64,000 nucleotides of DNA from Larkinella insperata (lineage in GTDB: Bacteria; Bacteroidota; Bacteroidia; Cytophagales; Spirosomataceae). The stretch is from positions 4,051,501-4,115,500 of the forward strand of contig NZ_CP110973.1 of assembly GCF_026248825.1 (NCBI RefSeq), in the 5' to 3' direction. Of this stretch, positions 35,871 through 44,800 are shown in pieces. Under the pieces are notes generated by a model. It did no database searches. It had not been told where the DNA came from and saw only the letters and a list, made by a program, of their open reading frames with translations. How positions within the stretch are numbered: position 1 is the stretch's first letter; each line of letters starts with the position of its first letter. A program made the position numbers and the translations under genes.

Positions 35871-36278
35871 TCATCCTTTTTTATACATCAGCGTTGCTAC
35901 CCCGCGCGTGGTGACCTTGCCGGTCTGCCCATCTTTGATTTCGGTGGAAACCTCGGCCGTGTGCTTGTCGGGGTTGGTGGAAATGACGGTGAAAACGGCT
36001 TCGTAATCGGTATCGACAAACATCGGGCGCAGAAAATCCAGCGTCTGCTTCAGGTATACCGAACCGTGTCCTGGAAACTCCGTGCCCAGCACTTTCGTGA
36101 AAACACTAGCCCCGAGCATGCCGTGAATAATGGGTCGTTTGAACGGGGTCTGGCTGGCAAACTCCGGATTGAGGTGCAGCGGATTGTCGTCGCCGGTTAC
36201 GCGGGCGAAAGCTTCCACGTCGGATTGGGAAAACCGGAACGGATGCCGGTGTACGGCGTTTAATTCAAAAGGTGTCAT
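35871..36278 (-). CDS. MaoC-like hot-dog dehydratase
   Basis: A 135-residue hot-dog fold hydratase of the (R)-specific enoyl-CoA hydratase group. The catalytic block FARVTGDDNPLHLNPEFA holds the Asp and His dyad, followed by PIIHGMLGASVFTKVLGTEFPG with the conserved Gly-Met. It hydrates or dehydrates a 2-enoyl-CoA, possibly in fatty acid or polyhydroxyalkanoate metabolism. The start at ATG 36278 fits the family; the open frame extends to 36326 but overlaps the upstream gene. It forms a unit with the NTF2-like gene, 17 bases apart. Confidence 0.9.
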   Translation of the reverse strand: MTPFELNAVHRHPFRFSQSDVEAFARVTGDDNPLHLNPEFASQTPFKRPIIHGMLGASVFTKVLGTEFPGHGSVYLKQTLDFLRPMFVDTDYEAVFTVISTNPDKHTAEVSTEIKDGQTGKVTTRGVATLMYKKG

Positions 36279-36295
36279 AGTGAAAAGAAGAACGG

Positions 36296-36727
36296 CTAGC
36301 TGGAATGATCGCTCACAATCACCCACTGGCCTTTAATTTTTCGCCAAAGTAAGGTAAAATGCCCTTCCGCATCGCCAACCTGGGGGCGGGTCAGGTGAAA
36401 TTTCCCGATGACGTAGGCCACATCCCGGGCCGGAAATTCCAGTTTGAGGATAGTAAACTTCAGCGTTCCCATCGACGCCCGGTCGGGATACCGGCGTTTG
36501 TAGTTGCTCAGGGTAGCGCCATACCCGTAGGTTACACCGACCTTGCCCACGAACGTCAGCGAGTCCGACTTCCAGTACCCGTTCATAAAAGCCTCCGTAT
36601 TACCAGCATTCCAGTCGGTAGTCTGGCGGTCGAGGATGCCCAGAATGGTTTTTCGTTCGGTAGCGGTTTGCGCCTGCGCAACGGTGAGGGTCAACAAAAA
36701 AAGGAGCAGGCCGTGCAGTTTTTTCAT
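36296..36727 (-). CDS. exported NTF2-like (DUF4440-type) protein
   Basis: A 143-residue protein with a signal peptide (KKLHGLLLFLLTLTVAQAQ) and a single NTF2-like cone fold: ILGILDRQTTDWNAGNTEAFMNGYWKSDSL at the front and GHFTLLWRKIKGQWVIVSDHSS at the end. This family binds small ligands or acts as a hydrolase-like isomerase; the role here is unknown. The exported ATG start at 36727 is preferred over 36793. It is the first gene of a two-gene unit with MaoC and diverges from the small membrane peptide gene. Confidence 0.8.
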   Translation of the reverse strand: MKKLHGLLLFLLTLTVAQAQTATERKTILGILDRQTTDWNAGNTEAFMNGYWKSDSLTFVGKVGVTYGYGATLSNYKRRYPDRASMGTLKFTILKLEFPARDVAYVIGKFHLTRPQVGDAEGHFTLLWRKIKGQWVIVSDHSS

Positions 36728-36798
36728 TTTATCACGAACTTTGATGGAGCCAGGTAAATCTGTATGGAACGGGCGTGTTGAATTTTCCTCCAATACTA

Positions 36799-36912
36799 AT
36801 GAATAAAATCCGCAAATTTTACGAAGAATATAAGCCGTACATCTTTTCCGATGGCTGGTATTATGTTTTCATCCTCGTGTTTATTCTCTTCCTTTTCATC
36901 TTCTTTTCCTGA
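36799..36912 (+). CDS. 37-residue membrane peptide
   Basis: A short gene not usually called because of its size: charged N-terminus (MNKIRKFYEEYKPYIF) and one hydrophobic helix of about 17 residues rich in Phe, Ile and Leu to the last Ser. The stop is two bases from the GTG start of the lipid-kinase gene, so translation is very likely coupled. The predicted topology is a single-pass peptide with the charged end in the cytoplasm. It may anchor or regulate the kinase; no family is recognised. Support is the ORF structure and spacing. Confidence 0.6.
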   Translation: MNKIRKFYEEYKPYIFSDGWYYVFILVFILFLFIFFS

Positions 36913-36914
36913 TC

Positions 36915-37790
36915 GTGGCTCAAACGACTTTGCTGGCAATTGTCAACCCACTATCGGGCACGGCTTCGGTGTCCCAGAAGCAGCAATGGATCGACTTTCT
37001 CCGGAAAAAAGCCGCTGATGCCGGATTCAGCCCTGAAGCGGTATTTACCACCCACCCCGGTCACGCGACGGAACTGGCCCGGGAAGCCGTTCAGCAAGGA
37101 ATCCGCCGGCTGGTGATCATTGGGGGAGACGGCACGATGAACGAAACCGCCCGCGCCCTCCTGCACACGCCAACCGCTTTAGGGATTGTTCCCGTCGGGT
37201 CGGGCAATGGCCTGGCGCGGCACCTGAATTTACCGCTCAACCCCCGGAAAGCCATCGAACGGGCCATTGACGGCCGCCCCGTTGTCATCGACAGCGGCCG
37301 AATCAATGACCACGCGTTCTTTTGTACGACCGGCATGGGCTTCGATGCGTACGTGGCTCAGGAGTTTGCCCGGCAACCCGTTCGGGGGCTGGCTACCTAC
37401 ATCCGGACGGCCTACCGGGCTTTCTGGAACTATCAGCCAGGCTCGTACGAAATCGGGCAGCAGCAGTATCCTTTGTTCTCCCTGACGGTTGCCAATGCGG
37501 GTCAGTTTGGGAACAACGCCTGGATTGCTCCGAAAGCTAATGTGGCGGATGGGCTGCTGGATGTTTGCCTGCTCAAACCGTTTCCGCGAACGGCGGCCGG
37601 AGGGCTGGCGTGGCGGCTTTTCAACAAAACGCTCGATCAGTCGGGGTACCTGACGGTGCGGCCGACGCGTTCGGTGGTAATAAAAGGCGAAGGGCCGCTA
37701 TTGGTTCACATCGATGGTGAGCCGTTGCAGTTGACTACCGATACGGCAACCATACAGGCCGTACCGTCGAGTTTACTGGTCGTTGCATGA
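36915..37790 (+). CDS. diacylglycerol/sphingosine-type lipid kinase
   Basis: A 291-residue DAGK catalytic-domain protein. The nucleotide loop GGDGT is at residues 70-74, with NPLSGTA near the start and VPVGSGNGLARHLNLP following; the C-terminal half has GFDAYVAQEFA and VHIDGEPLQL, the usual close of the family. It phosphorylates a lipid such as diacylglycerol, ceramide or undecaprenol. A long-chain-base substrate would fit the alpha-oxoamine synthase 1.5 kb upstream, but this link is inference. Starts with GTG two bases after the 37-residue membrane peptide. Confidence 0.9.
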   Translation: MAQTTLLAIVNPLSGTASVSQKQQWIDFLRKKAADAGFSPEAVFTTHPGHATELAREAVQQGIRRLVIIGGDGTMNETARALLHTPTALGIVPVGSGNGLARHLNLPLNPRKAIERAIDGRPVVIDSGRINDHAFFCTTGMGFDAYVAQEFARQPVRGLATYIRTAYRAFWNYQPGSYEIGQQQYPLFSLTVANAGQFGNNAWIAPKANVADGLLDVCLLKPFPRTAAGGLAWRLFNKTLDQSGYLTVRPTRSVVIKGEGPLLVHIDGEPLQLTTDTATIQAVPSSLLVVA

Positions 37791-37912
37791 GAGGGGGTAG
37801 AATGACGGACGGCCGTTTCGGAATTACCCGGTTCCGTTGCGTTGTTTTTCGGGCTGAATCCTAACTTTTTGCCGGATCGGTTGGTATCCAAGTAGTGATT
37901 GAACCGATACCG

Positions 37913-39475
37913 ATGGGCAGATTTGTTAGCGTGTTTTTCTTTTTTAGTTTGGTAATTACCCAATCCTGGAGCCAGATCATGACGGGGCCCCAGGGAGAGC
38001 GATTCCGGGTTCGGATTGTCAAAGACCGTTTGAGCGACCCCTGGGAGGTTACCTACGGCCCCGACCGGTTTCTGTGGATAACGGAAGCGAAAGGATACCG
38101 GGTTGGCCGAATCAACCCCGTAACCGGCACCCAGACCGTACTGATCGATCTGGGCCGGAACCGCAACTTTCCCCGTTACGATCAGGTTCCTGACTCCATC
38201 GACGGCGGAAAACCCTGGCCCCAGGGCGGGCTTATGGGCCTGGCGCTGCATCCCCAGTTACTCACCGGAAAACCGTATGTGTATCTGGCTTATGTGCACA
38301 CCCACGAAGCGGCCGACCAGCCGGGCAGCGGTCGGGCGCCTAATTACGGCGGGCATTTTTTCCGGGCCCGACTGGTCCGTTACGAATACAATAGCAGGGG
38401 TCAGTCGCTCAGGAACCCCCGGGTACTGTGTGATACCATTGCGGCCAGCAATGACCACAATTCCGGTCGGTTGCTCATTGCGCCGGTTGACGGCCATCCT
38501 TATTTGTTTTACTCGGTGGGCGACTTGGGGGCTGGGCAGTTTGAAAATGCCGGGCGGCCAAACCACGCTCAGGATATAGCGGTGTACGAAGGGAAAATTC
38601 TCCGGTTTAACTTGGAACCCGATCAGGACGCCCGGCCCGATGATCAGTGGATCCCCAACGACAATCCCTTCAATTCGAACGGGCAGAATGCCGTTTGGAG
38701 TTACGGGCACCGAAACGTTCAGGGGCTGGCGTACGCGACGGTAGGCGGAAGGGGGACGTTTTACGCGGCCGAGCATGGCCCGTTTTCCGACGATGAAATC
38801 AACATCATTGAGAAAGGCGGCAACTACGGTCACCCGCTCGTCATTGGGTATGCCGATGGCAATTATAACGGACTGGCTGCCGGGGTGAGTGATCACGACA
38901 GTTTACCCGGTATCTGGCACACGACGTATCCCACCATTGGCAGCGAAAGCGAAAACCGTCGGCGCATCGGGGCGGCCTACCGTGATCCGATCAAAAGCAT
39001 GTATCCGCTTTCGGCCCAGTTTCTGCAGAACCTGTTTGCCAAAACGCGGGCTAACGCCAAGGATAAACCCGACTGGCCGGCCGAAGCGCCCAGCAGCCTG
39101 ACCGTCTATACGTCTTCGGCCATTCCAAACTGGCAAAATTCGCTGTTGCTGACGACGCTCAAAACGGGCCGTCTGGTTCGGCTGGCGCTGGATTCTGCCG
39201 GTACTCGTATTAAAGGCGACACGCTCGGTTACTTTAAACTACCCATTCGCTACCGGGACCTGGCAGTGTCGGCCGATGGGCGGAAGCTGTACCTGGCCGT
39301 AGATAGTTCCATTACGACATCCGGGCCTTCGCAGGAAGATCCCAAATCAACGTCGTACCGGGGCTGCATCCTGGAGTTTACCTACCTGCCGGACGGACAA
39401 TCGGCGGAAGGGAGCCGGTCTCAGGCGACCCCGCCACCCGGGCGATCCCGGCGCAAGCGGGAGCAAGGTGGCTGA
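37913..39475 (+). CDS. PQQ-type sugar/sorbosone dehydrogenase family protein
   Basis: A 520-residue exported protein with a signal peptide (FVSVFFFFSLVITQSWSQ) and a six-bladed propeller like soluble glucose dehydrogenase: DPWEVTYGPDRFLWITEAKG, GGLMGLALHPQLL, NDHNSGRLLIAP, WSYGHRNVQGLAYA with the catalytic-type His, and FYAAEHGPFSDDEINIIEKGGNYG. It likely oxidises sugars in the periplasm using PQQ; cofactor genes are not in the window. The tail (RSRRKREQGG) is basic and low-complexity. ATG 37913 is chosen over a GTG at 37895 because it starts the signal peptide. Confidence 0.88.
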   Translation: MGRFVSVFFFFSLVITQSWSQIMTGPQGERFRVRIVKDRLSDPWEVTYGPDRFLWITEAKGYRVGRINPVTGTQTVLIDLGRNRNFPRYDQVPDSIDGGKPWPQGGLMGLALHPQLLTGKPYVYLAYVHTHEAADQPGSGRAPNYGGHFFRARLVRYEYNSRGQSLRNPRVLCDTIAASNDHNSGRLLIAPVDGHPYLFYSVGDLGAGQFENAGRPNHAQDIAVYEGKILRFNLEPDQDARPDDQWIPNDNPFNSNGQNAVWSYGHRNVQGLAYATVGGRGTFYAAEHGPFSDDEINIIEKGGNYGHPLVIGYADGNYNGLAAGVSDHDSLPGIWHTTYPTIGSESENRRRIGAAYRDPIKSMYPLSAQFLQNLFAKTRANAKDKPDWPAEAPSSLTVYTSSAIPNWQNSLLLTTLKTGRLVRLALDSAGTRIKGDTLGYFKLPIRYRDLAVSADGRKLYLAVDSSITTSGPSQEDPKSTSYRGCILEFTYLPDGQSAEGSRSQATPPPGRSRRKREQGG

Positions 39476-39543
39476 AGAAAGCGTTTTCAAAAATGGCATC
39501 CGGAATCTGGCATGGTCTTCGGAGCTGCTTGTCAATAAAAAGA

Positions 39544-39569
39544 AACCCGGCTTCGCACGAAGCCGGGTT
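39544..39569. terminator. terminator hairpin
   Basis: A perfect 12-bp stem (39544-39555 / 39558-39569), about 68 bases after the dehydrogenase stop. The better T run lies on the minus-strand side. Confidence 0.7.
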
Positions 39570-39755
39570 GTCCTCCATACACTCTTTTACTGATAAGCTC
39601 TTCAAAGTTACACTTTTTAAGCGATAACACAGGAATGTTGTATATATATAATATATAAATTTCATAATGGTTGATATTTTGTTTCTTATGTATTATAGTT
39701 GCAATACGAAACTACCGTTATTGTCAATTACATGAGTCATAAGAATCATACAGAT

Positions 39756-40106
39756 ATGCATTTCATCATCGAAACTAACCCGCAGTCTGAAAACCAATAT
39801 CAGTTCCGCCTGATGAGAAATGAGCAGGAAACGGTTATGACCAGCGAGTCGTTCAAGAGCAAGCTTGACTGTCTGACGGCCATCAGCGCCGTCCGTCGTG
39901 CCGGAAGTGATGCATCCAACTATCCCTTGTGGGATCTGGTCGGTAACATCCGTTTCAACCTGTTTTATGGCGATAATCGCCTGTTGATTGGCACCATCCG
40001 GTATAAATCTGTCGAGGATCGCGACCGGGCCTTGCAGGAAGTAGTGGATCAGGTTGCCAAAGCTCCGGCCCGTGATCAGGCTCCGCTAACGGCGCTGGCC
40101 GCTTAA
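39756..40106 (+). CDS. YegP-like DUF1508 protein
   Basis: A 116-residue protein with the YegP/DUF1508 pattern: HFIIETNPQSENQYQFRLM, then TSESFKSKLDCLTAISAVRR, and a second weaker copy (FNLFYGDNRLLIGTIRYKSVEDRDRALQEV). Two tandem copies is the usual layout. Function unknown, possibly a stress or DNA-damage-related small protein. The frame is open upstream to a TTG at 39699 and an ATG at 39732, but the domain begins at the ATG used here. Upstream DNA is very AT-rich (39639-39662, alternating TA). Confidence 0.75.
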   Translation: MHFIIETNPQSENQYQFRLMRNEQETVMTSESFKSKLDCLTAISAVRRAGSDASNYPLWDLVGNIRFNLFYGDNRLLIGTIRYKSVEDRDRALQEVVDQVAKAPARDQAPLTALAA

Positions 40107-40118
40107 GCCCGACTCCGG

Positions 40119-40265
40119 TTAGTTATAGTAAAACAGAAAGGTGGTGTCCAGCAGGCGCTTGTTGCCCATAATGAGCGCTGCCACCGGACTGGCTAAAAAG
40201 CCGGACTCGGATTCCGAATAAGTAATAAGATCAATCTGGGGAAGGTAATCCAAAAACCGAAGCAT
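40119..40265 (-). CDS. 48-residue protein of unknown function
   Basis: A small gene (MLRFLDYLPQIDLITYSES to a Phe/Tyr-rich end). It contains no strong membrane helix and no motif I recognise. Its support is the promoter: a consensus TAGATTTG box with a TTG 20 bp upstream sits 20-28 bases before the ATG, and the ORF ends 12 bases from the convergent YegP-like stop without overlap. It may be real and short-lived or regulatory; confidence stays modest because no homologue is known to me. Confidence 0.45.
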   Translation of the reverse strand: MLRFLDYLPQIDLITYSESESGFLASPVAALIMGNKRLLDTTFLFYYN

Positions 40266-40272
40266 GCAGGTA

Positions 40273-40316
40273 TTTTCTCTGATAACAAATCTACAGAGAA
40301 AAAAGCTGATAATCAA
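40273..40316 (-). promoter_or_regulatory. promoter with inverted repeat around the -7 box
   Basis: On the minus strand TTG (40314-40316), a 20-bp spacer and TAGATTTG (40286-40293) fit the consensus. A perfect 9-bp inverted repeat, TTTTCTCTG (40273-40281) and CAGAGAAAA (40294-40302), brackets the -7 box, which is the layout of a repressor site. Confidence 0.55.
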
Positions 40317-40407
40317 TGCAAAATTAGGCTGTGGGCCAGCCCCGGTTTCAGCCTTGCCCAAGGGCTTTACGCCCAAGAAAACCGCAAAAAGCCCATTGAA
40401 CGCATAG

Positions 40408-41502
40408 CTATTGCGGACCGTTCACCGCTTTGATTCCCAGCCGGTCGCACCAGCCGAGGAAGACGTCGTACGTTTTGTCCAGGACCGCCAGGTGTTCCGG
40501 TGGTATCGACTTTGCTTTCGCCCGACACACCAGTTCCAGCGGAAGACCCCGCTTTTTCAGAAAATACTTGGAACTAAGCGGGTAATACTTGGAGATGATG
40601 GGTTCAGTTCGGGTAATTTCGGCCTGGATCCAGTTAACCTCCGCCGACTTTGCCGGGTCGTTGGCATACTGGCAAAGCCAGCTATGAATTTCGGGGTAAA
40701 AATTTCCGGAGATTGGCGACATGCCTTTGGCGCCTTTTTGCAGCGATTCGGCCGCTGTAGCCGTGTGGGCGTTGTAAAATTCCAGTTGAGTTCCGCGCGC
40801 TAGGGCTAGTTTGGCTTCTATATTTTTAATGTCCTCTGAAGTGTCCTTGTGATAAATTAAACGCTTATCGGAAACGAGCGATCTGAAGACATCCGGCGCC
40901 AGCAACCGTTTATAAGGGACCGGACATTCGTACGTTCCTACTTTGATATCGTTCGTCAGGGAAAGAAACCTTTCAAAATTTTTCTCCAAAACGGCATCGC
41001 TTTCGTTGGCGAGGGCAAAATGACTGGAAATAAGAATAACGCCACGCGCACCGGTATCGTAAATCTTTTTGGCAAAATCTGCTTTCTCCTCGAGCGTATC
41101 CCCGAAAGAGCCCGTTGAGACCACTGCCGCTTTTCGGCCAACGTGTTTCACCACATGCCGGGTCAGGTCAATCCGCTCCTGATTGGTCAGGAGGTACATT
41201 TCACTGCTGAGGCAATTGGCAAAGAAGCCTTTGGCTCCGGCTTTGAGGTAGAAGTCGATCAGCATCGAAAGGCGATCGAAATCGATTTTCAAATGGGAAT
41301 CGAACGGCGTGATCATCACCGGAACAAACTTTTTTTCATCCGATTGGGAAGGCTCAACGAGTCTTTGATCCGGCTGCGTCCGGCCGTTCCCGGCATACAG
41401 TGTCTGTCGTTGGAAGGGGGCGGCTCCCACGGCAATACCCAGGGAGGTGCGTGTTAGGCACTCCAGCAACGTCCGTCGGGAAATGGGTTTTTCTGCTTTC
41501 AT
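40408..41502 (-). CDS. exported dihydrodipicolinate-synthase-fold protein
   Basis: A 364-residue TIM-barrel of the DapA/N-acetylneuraminate lyase superfamily. An N-terminal Tat-like signal (ISRRTLLECLTRTSLGIAVGA) suggests export, unusual for this family. The Schiff-base Lys is Lys219 in YHKDTSED. However, the usual GTTGE loop reads CLSSE, and the catalytic Tyr of the PPYY motif is replaced (SSHF), so normal DapA chemistry is doubtful. It is divergent from the second susC gene, which suggests a role in using the imported substrate, perhaps a sugar-acid aldolase. ATG 41502 is preferred over TTG 41523. Confidence 0.8.
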   Translation of the reverse strand: MKAEKPISRRTLLECLTRTSLGIAVGAAPFQRQTLYAGNGRTQPDQRLVEPSQSDEKKFVPVMITPFDSHLKIDFDRLSMLIDFYLKAGAKGFFANCLSSEMYLLTNQERIDLTRHVVKHVGRKAAVVSTGSFGDTLEEKADFAKKIYDTGARGVILISSHFALANESDAVLEKNFERFLSLTNDIKVGTYECPVPYKRLLAPDVFRSLVSDKRLIYHKDTSEDIKNIEAKLALARGTQLEFYNAHTATAAESLQKGAKGMSPISGNFYPEIHSWLCQYANDPAKSAEVNWIQAEITRTEPIISKYYPLSSKYFLKKRGLPLELVCRAKAKSIPPEHLAVLDKTYDVFLGWCDRLGIKAVNGPQ

Positions 41503-41816
41503 CGATCTTGAAGGGTTAGGCAACTAAGCTTTGTGAAATCATTACTTTGAATTATGCCATTCGTACGTCTGGGAAGCGGCTGTTTTTTAGAAATTTTCGG
41601 TGCTTTTGGGTTAAATCCTGCTGGAATGGCCTAATCGGGTAATACCCAGTTTGAAACATAGGGACCGGTCCAATTAGGGATTATTCATTAGTTGTAATTT
41701 ATTTTCTTTTAATTGAAAGAATCATAGTACGATAAGGGGGGTTTGGCGTATGGGAAATAGCGCGTTGATCTGTCCAGAGCAGTCAGACGCTGCGGCTATT
41801 CCAACCCTTAACTTTC
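41503..41816. other. divergent promoter region of the second susC
   Basis: 314 bp between the DapA-fold gene and susC. The stretch 41690-41730 is AT-rich and is the likely promoter zone for susC, but no full consensus was found. A short open frame at 41750 runs into susC in another frame and is taken as noise. Confidence 0.4.
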
Positions 41817-44800
41817 ATGAACAAGAAAACCCTACCAAAGAAGAGGGACCACAGCACCGTTCGGTGCAGTTGGTATACCCTCTTGGCCGCCGTTGCCGTC
41901 TTTTCGGCCACTACCCCCGCGGCCGTCGCACGGAAGCCGGAAACCCCGGAACGCAAAACAGAAAGGCCGGGCGCGGAGTGGCCCGCGCCCGTTGAAGTTA
42001 TCAAGGGAAAAGTAACCGATGAAAAAGGGGAGGGCTTGCCCGGGGTCAGTATTATAGTGAAAGGCACGCAGCAGGGAACAACCTCCAACGCAACGGGCAA
42101 CTTCTCCATCAATGTCCCGTCGGCCAATTCGGTGCTTGTTTTTTCGTTTGTCGGTTATACGGCTCAGGAAGTGCAGGTGGGCAGCCAGACGTCCCTGAAC
42201 ATCAGACTGCTGACCGAAAGCAAAGCCCTGGACGAAGTGGTGGTTACCGCCCTAGGTATCCGCCGGGAAACCAAGTCGCTGGGCTATTCCGTGACCAAAG
42301 TCGACGGTGATAATTTCACCAAAACCCGGGAAACCAACTTCGCCAACTCCCTGAACGGAAAGGTGGCCGGGGTGAACATCAGCCCGGCGGCTACGGGGCC
42401 GGCCGGCTCCAGCCGGGTGACCATCCGCGGCAACACGTCCATCTCGGGCAGCAACCAGCCGCTGTACATCATCAACGGCCTTCCGATGGACAACAGCCAG
42501 TTCGGCGGGCCAAAAGGAGATAATCCGGATTTTGGCGACAACATCTCCAGCATTAATCCGGATGATATTGAGGATATTACCGTTCTGAAAGGCGCTACGG
42601 CGGCCGCATTGTACGGTTCCCGGGCCAAAAACGGTGCTATTCTCATCACCACCAAATCCGGGAAGGGCAACAAAGGGCTGGGCGTGGAATTCAATACCAA
42701 CAACACGTTTGAAGTACCCTTTTTTCTCTGGGAACTCCAGAAGGAGTACGGTCAGGGGTATGGCGGGGTCAAACCGGCGAGCCAGCAGGATGCGGCCAAC
42801 CACGGTCAAAACCACTGGGGATCACGGTACGACGGTTCGGAGACGATTCAACTCGACGGGGTAAAAAGGCCGTATTCGTACGTAAAAGATCAGGTACTCG
42901 AAGACTTCTACGGCGTCGGTCACACCAGCTCCAACAACATTTCGTTCTCGGGCGGAGGGGATAAAGGCAGCTTCCGGTTGGGTATTACGGACATGCGCAA
43001 CAAAGGCATTATTCCGAATGCAACCATGCGGAGAAACAACATCAGCCTGGGCCTTAATCAGAGCATCTCCAAAAACCTGAACCTGTCGGCCAACGTCGAC
43101 TACGTCAACGAGCGTGTTGACAACCGGTACGTTTTTACGGGCACTTCCAGTAACAGCGCCGGAACTATCCTGTACGTGAACAGCAACATGCCGACGAGTG
43201 CGCTCTCGCCGGGTTACACCGAAGACTTCAAGGAAAAGGTGCTGGGCACGGATTTAAACGCGACCAACCCCTACTACACCCTCAACCGCATTAAAAACCG
43301 GACCGACAAGGACCGCTTTATCTCCACCGTTAACATACGGTATAACCTGTTCGACTGGCTGTTTATTCAGGCAAAAGCCGGGCAGGATTATTACAGTTTC
43401 ATGGCCAACAAACTGGTTCCCGAAGGAACCGGCTACCGACCCAATGGTCAGCTTGATCAAATTCAGCAGAACTTCTGGGAGCGGAACTTCGAAGGGATGA
43501 TTGGGTTCAACAAGAGTCTGAATAAAGATTTTGATCTGGCCGTAAACCTGGGCGGAAACCTGATGGCGCAGCACCGGTACACCACCACCATTGTCGGCTC
43601 CGGTTTTGCGGTTCCTCAGTTGCACGTAATCAACAACACCGTCAACCGGAACACCACCACGGCAACGTTCGATAAAAAGATCAACTCGGTATTTGCCACC
43701 GCCGAGCTAAGTTACCGCAACTACCTGTACCTGAACCTGACGGGCCGAAACGACTGGTTCTCAACGCTGAATCCTCAGTCGAACAATTTCTTTTACCCCT
43801 CGGCCGGGGTGAGTTTCGTGTTCTCGCAGGCGCTCAGCCTGCCCCAGGCCATCAGCTTCGGAAAGCTCCGGGTGGCGTATGCTGCGGTGGGCGGAGATAC
43901 CGACCCGTACCTGCTCAATCTGACCTATGGCCTGCTGCCGTACAGTTACAACGGCCGTTCGCTCGGGACCATCAACCAGTTTACTGTACCCAACAGCCGG
44001 TTAAGGCCCCTGAGCGTCAACGAATTTGAGGCCGGTCTGGACCTGCGATTATTCAACAACCGGCTGGGCTTTGACATTGCGGCCTACAACAAATTGACGA
44101 CCAACGATATTGCCGTCGAAAGCATTTCCTCCACCACCGGTTATTCGGGGGTGTCGGTCAATGTGGGCGAAATCCGGAACCGGGGCATCGAGTTGCTAAC
44201 GACCGTAAAACCGGTTACGACCTCAAACTTTAGCTGGGACGTTTCGTTTAACCTGGCTTACAACAAAAGCCAGGTGCTGAAGATTTCGAATACCTCCAAT
44301 GAGCTGATTCTGGCGACTTCTACCAAAGCTTTCATCAAACACGTAGAAGGGGAGGAGTACTCGCAGATTGTCGGGCGGACCATCAAACGCAATGAGCAGG
44401 GACAGGATATCATCGACGCGACTGGCCTGCCCATCGTCCCGGCCAACGTGGTTTCCTTTGGTTCGGGTATTCATAAATACACGACGGGGCTGATCAATAC
44501 CTTCACGTACAAGTCGCTGACGCTATCGGCTCAGGTTGACGGCAAATTTGGCGGCAAGATTTATTCGGAAACCAATTACAGCCTCGACCACCGCGGAATG
44601 TCGCCCAAGTCGCTACTGGGCCGGGAAGCCGGGGCGATTCTGCCCGGTGTTACCGAAAGCGGGGAGGTGAACAACGTGCTGGTAACGGCAGACCGGGTTA
44701 ACAACCGGGCCATCATCGTCCGCCGACGCGATGCCCTGGATGACTACATTTACGACGCCAGTTTCATCAAACTGCGGTACGTGTCGCTGACCTACAACCT

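Noticed and set aside
39639..39662. Alternating TA stretch as an origin or att site
   Set aside because: It fits an ordinary AT-rich promoter zone before the YegP-like gene; no DnaA boxes or flanking repeats were seen.
41750..41995. Short frame overlapping the start of the second susC
   Set aside because: It overlaps the SusC signal peptide in another frame and has no own features.
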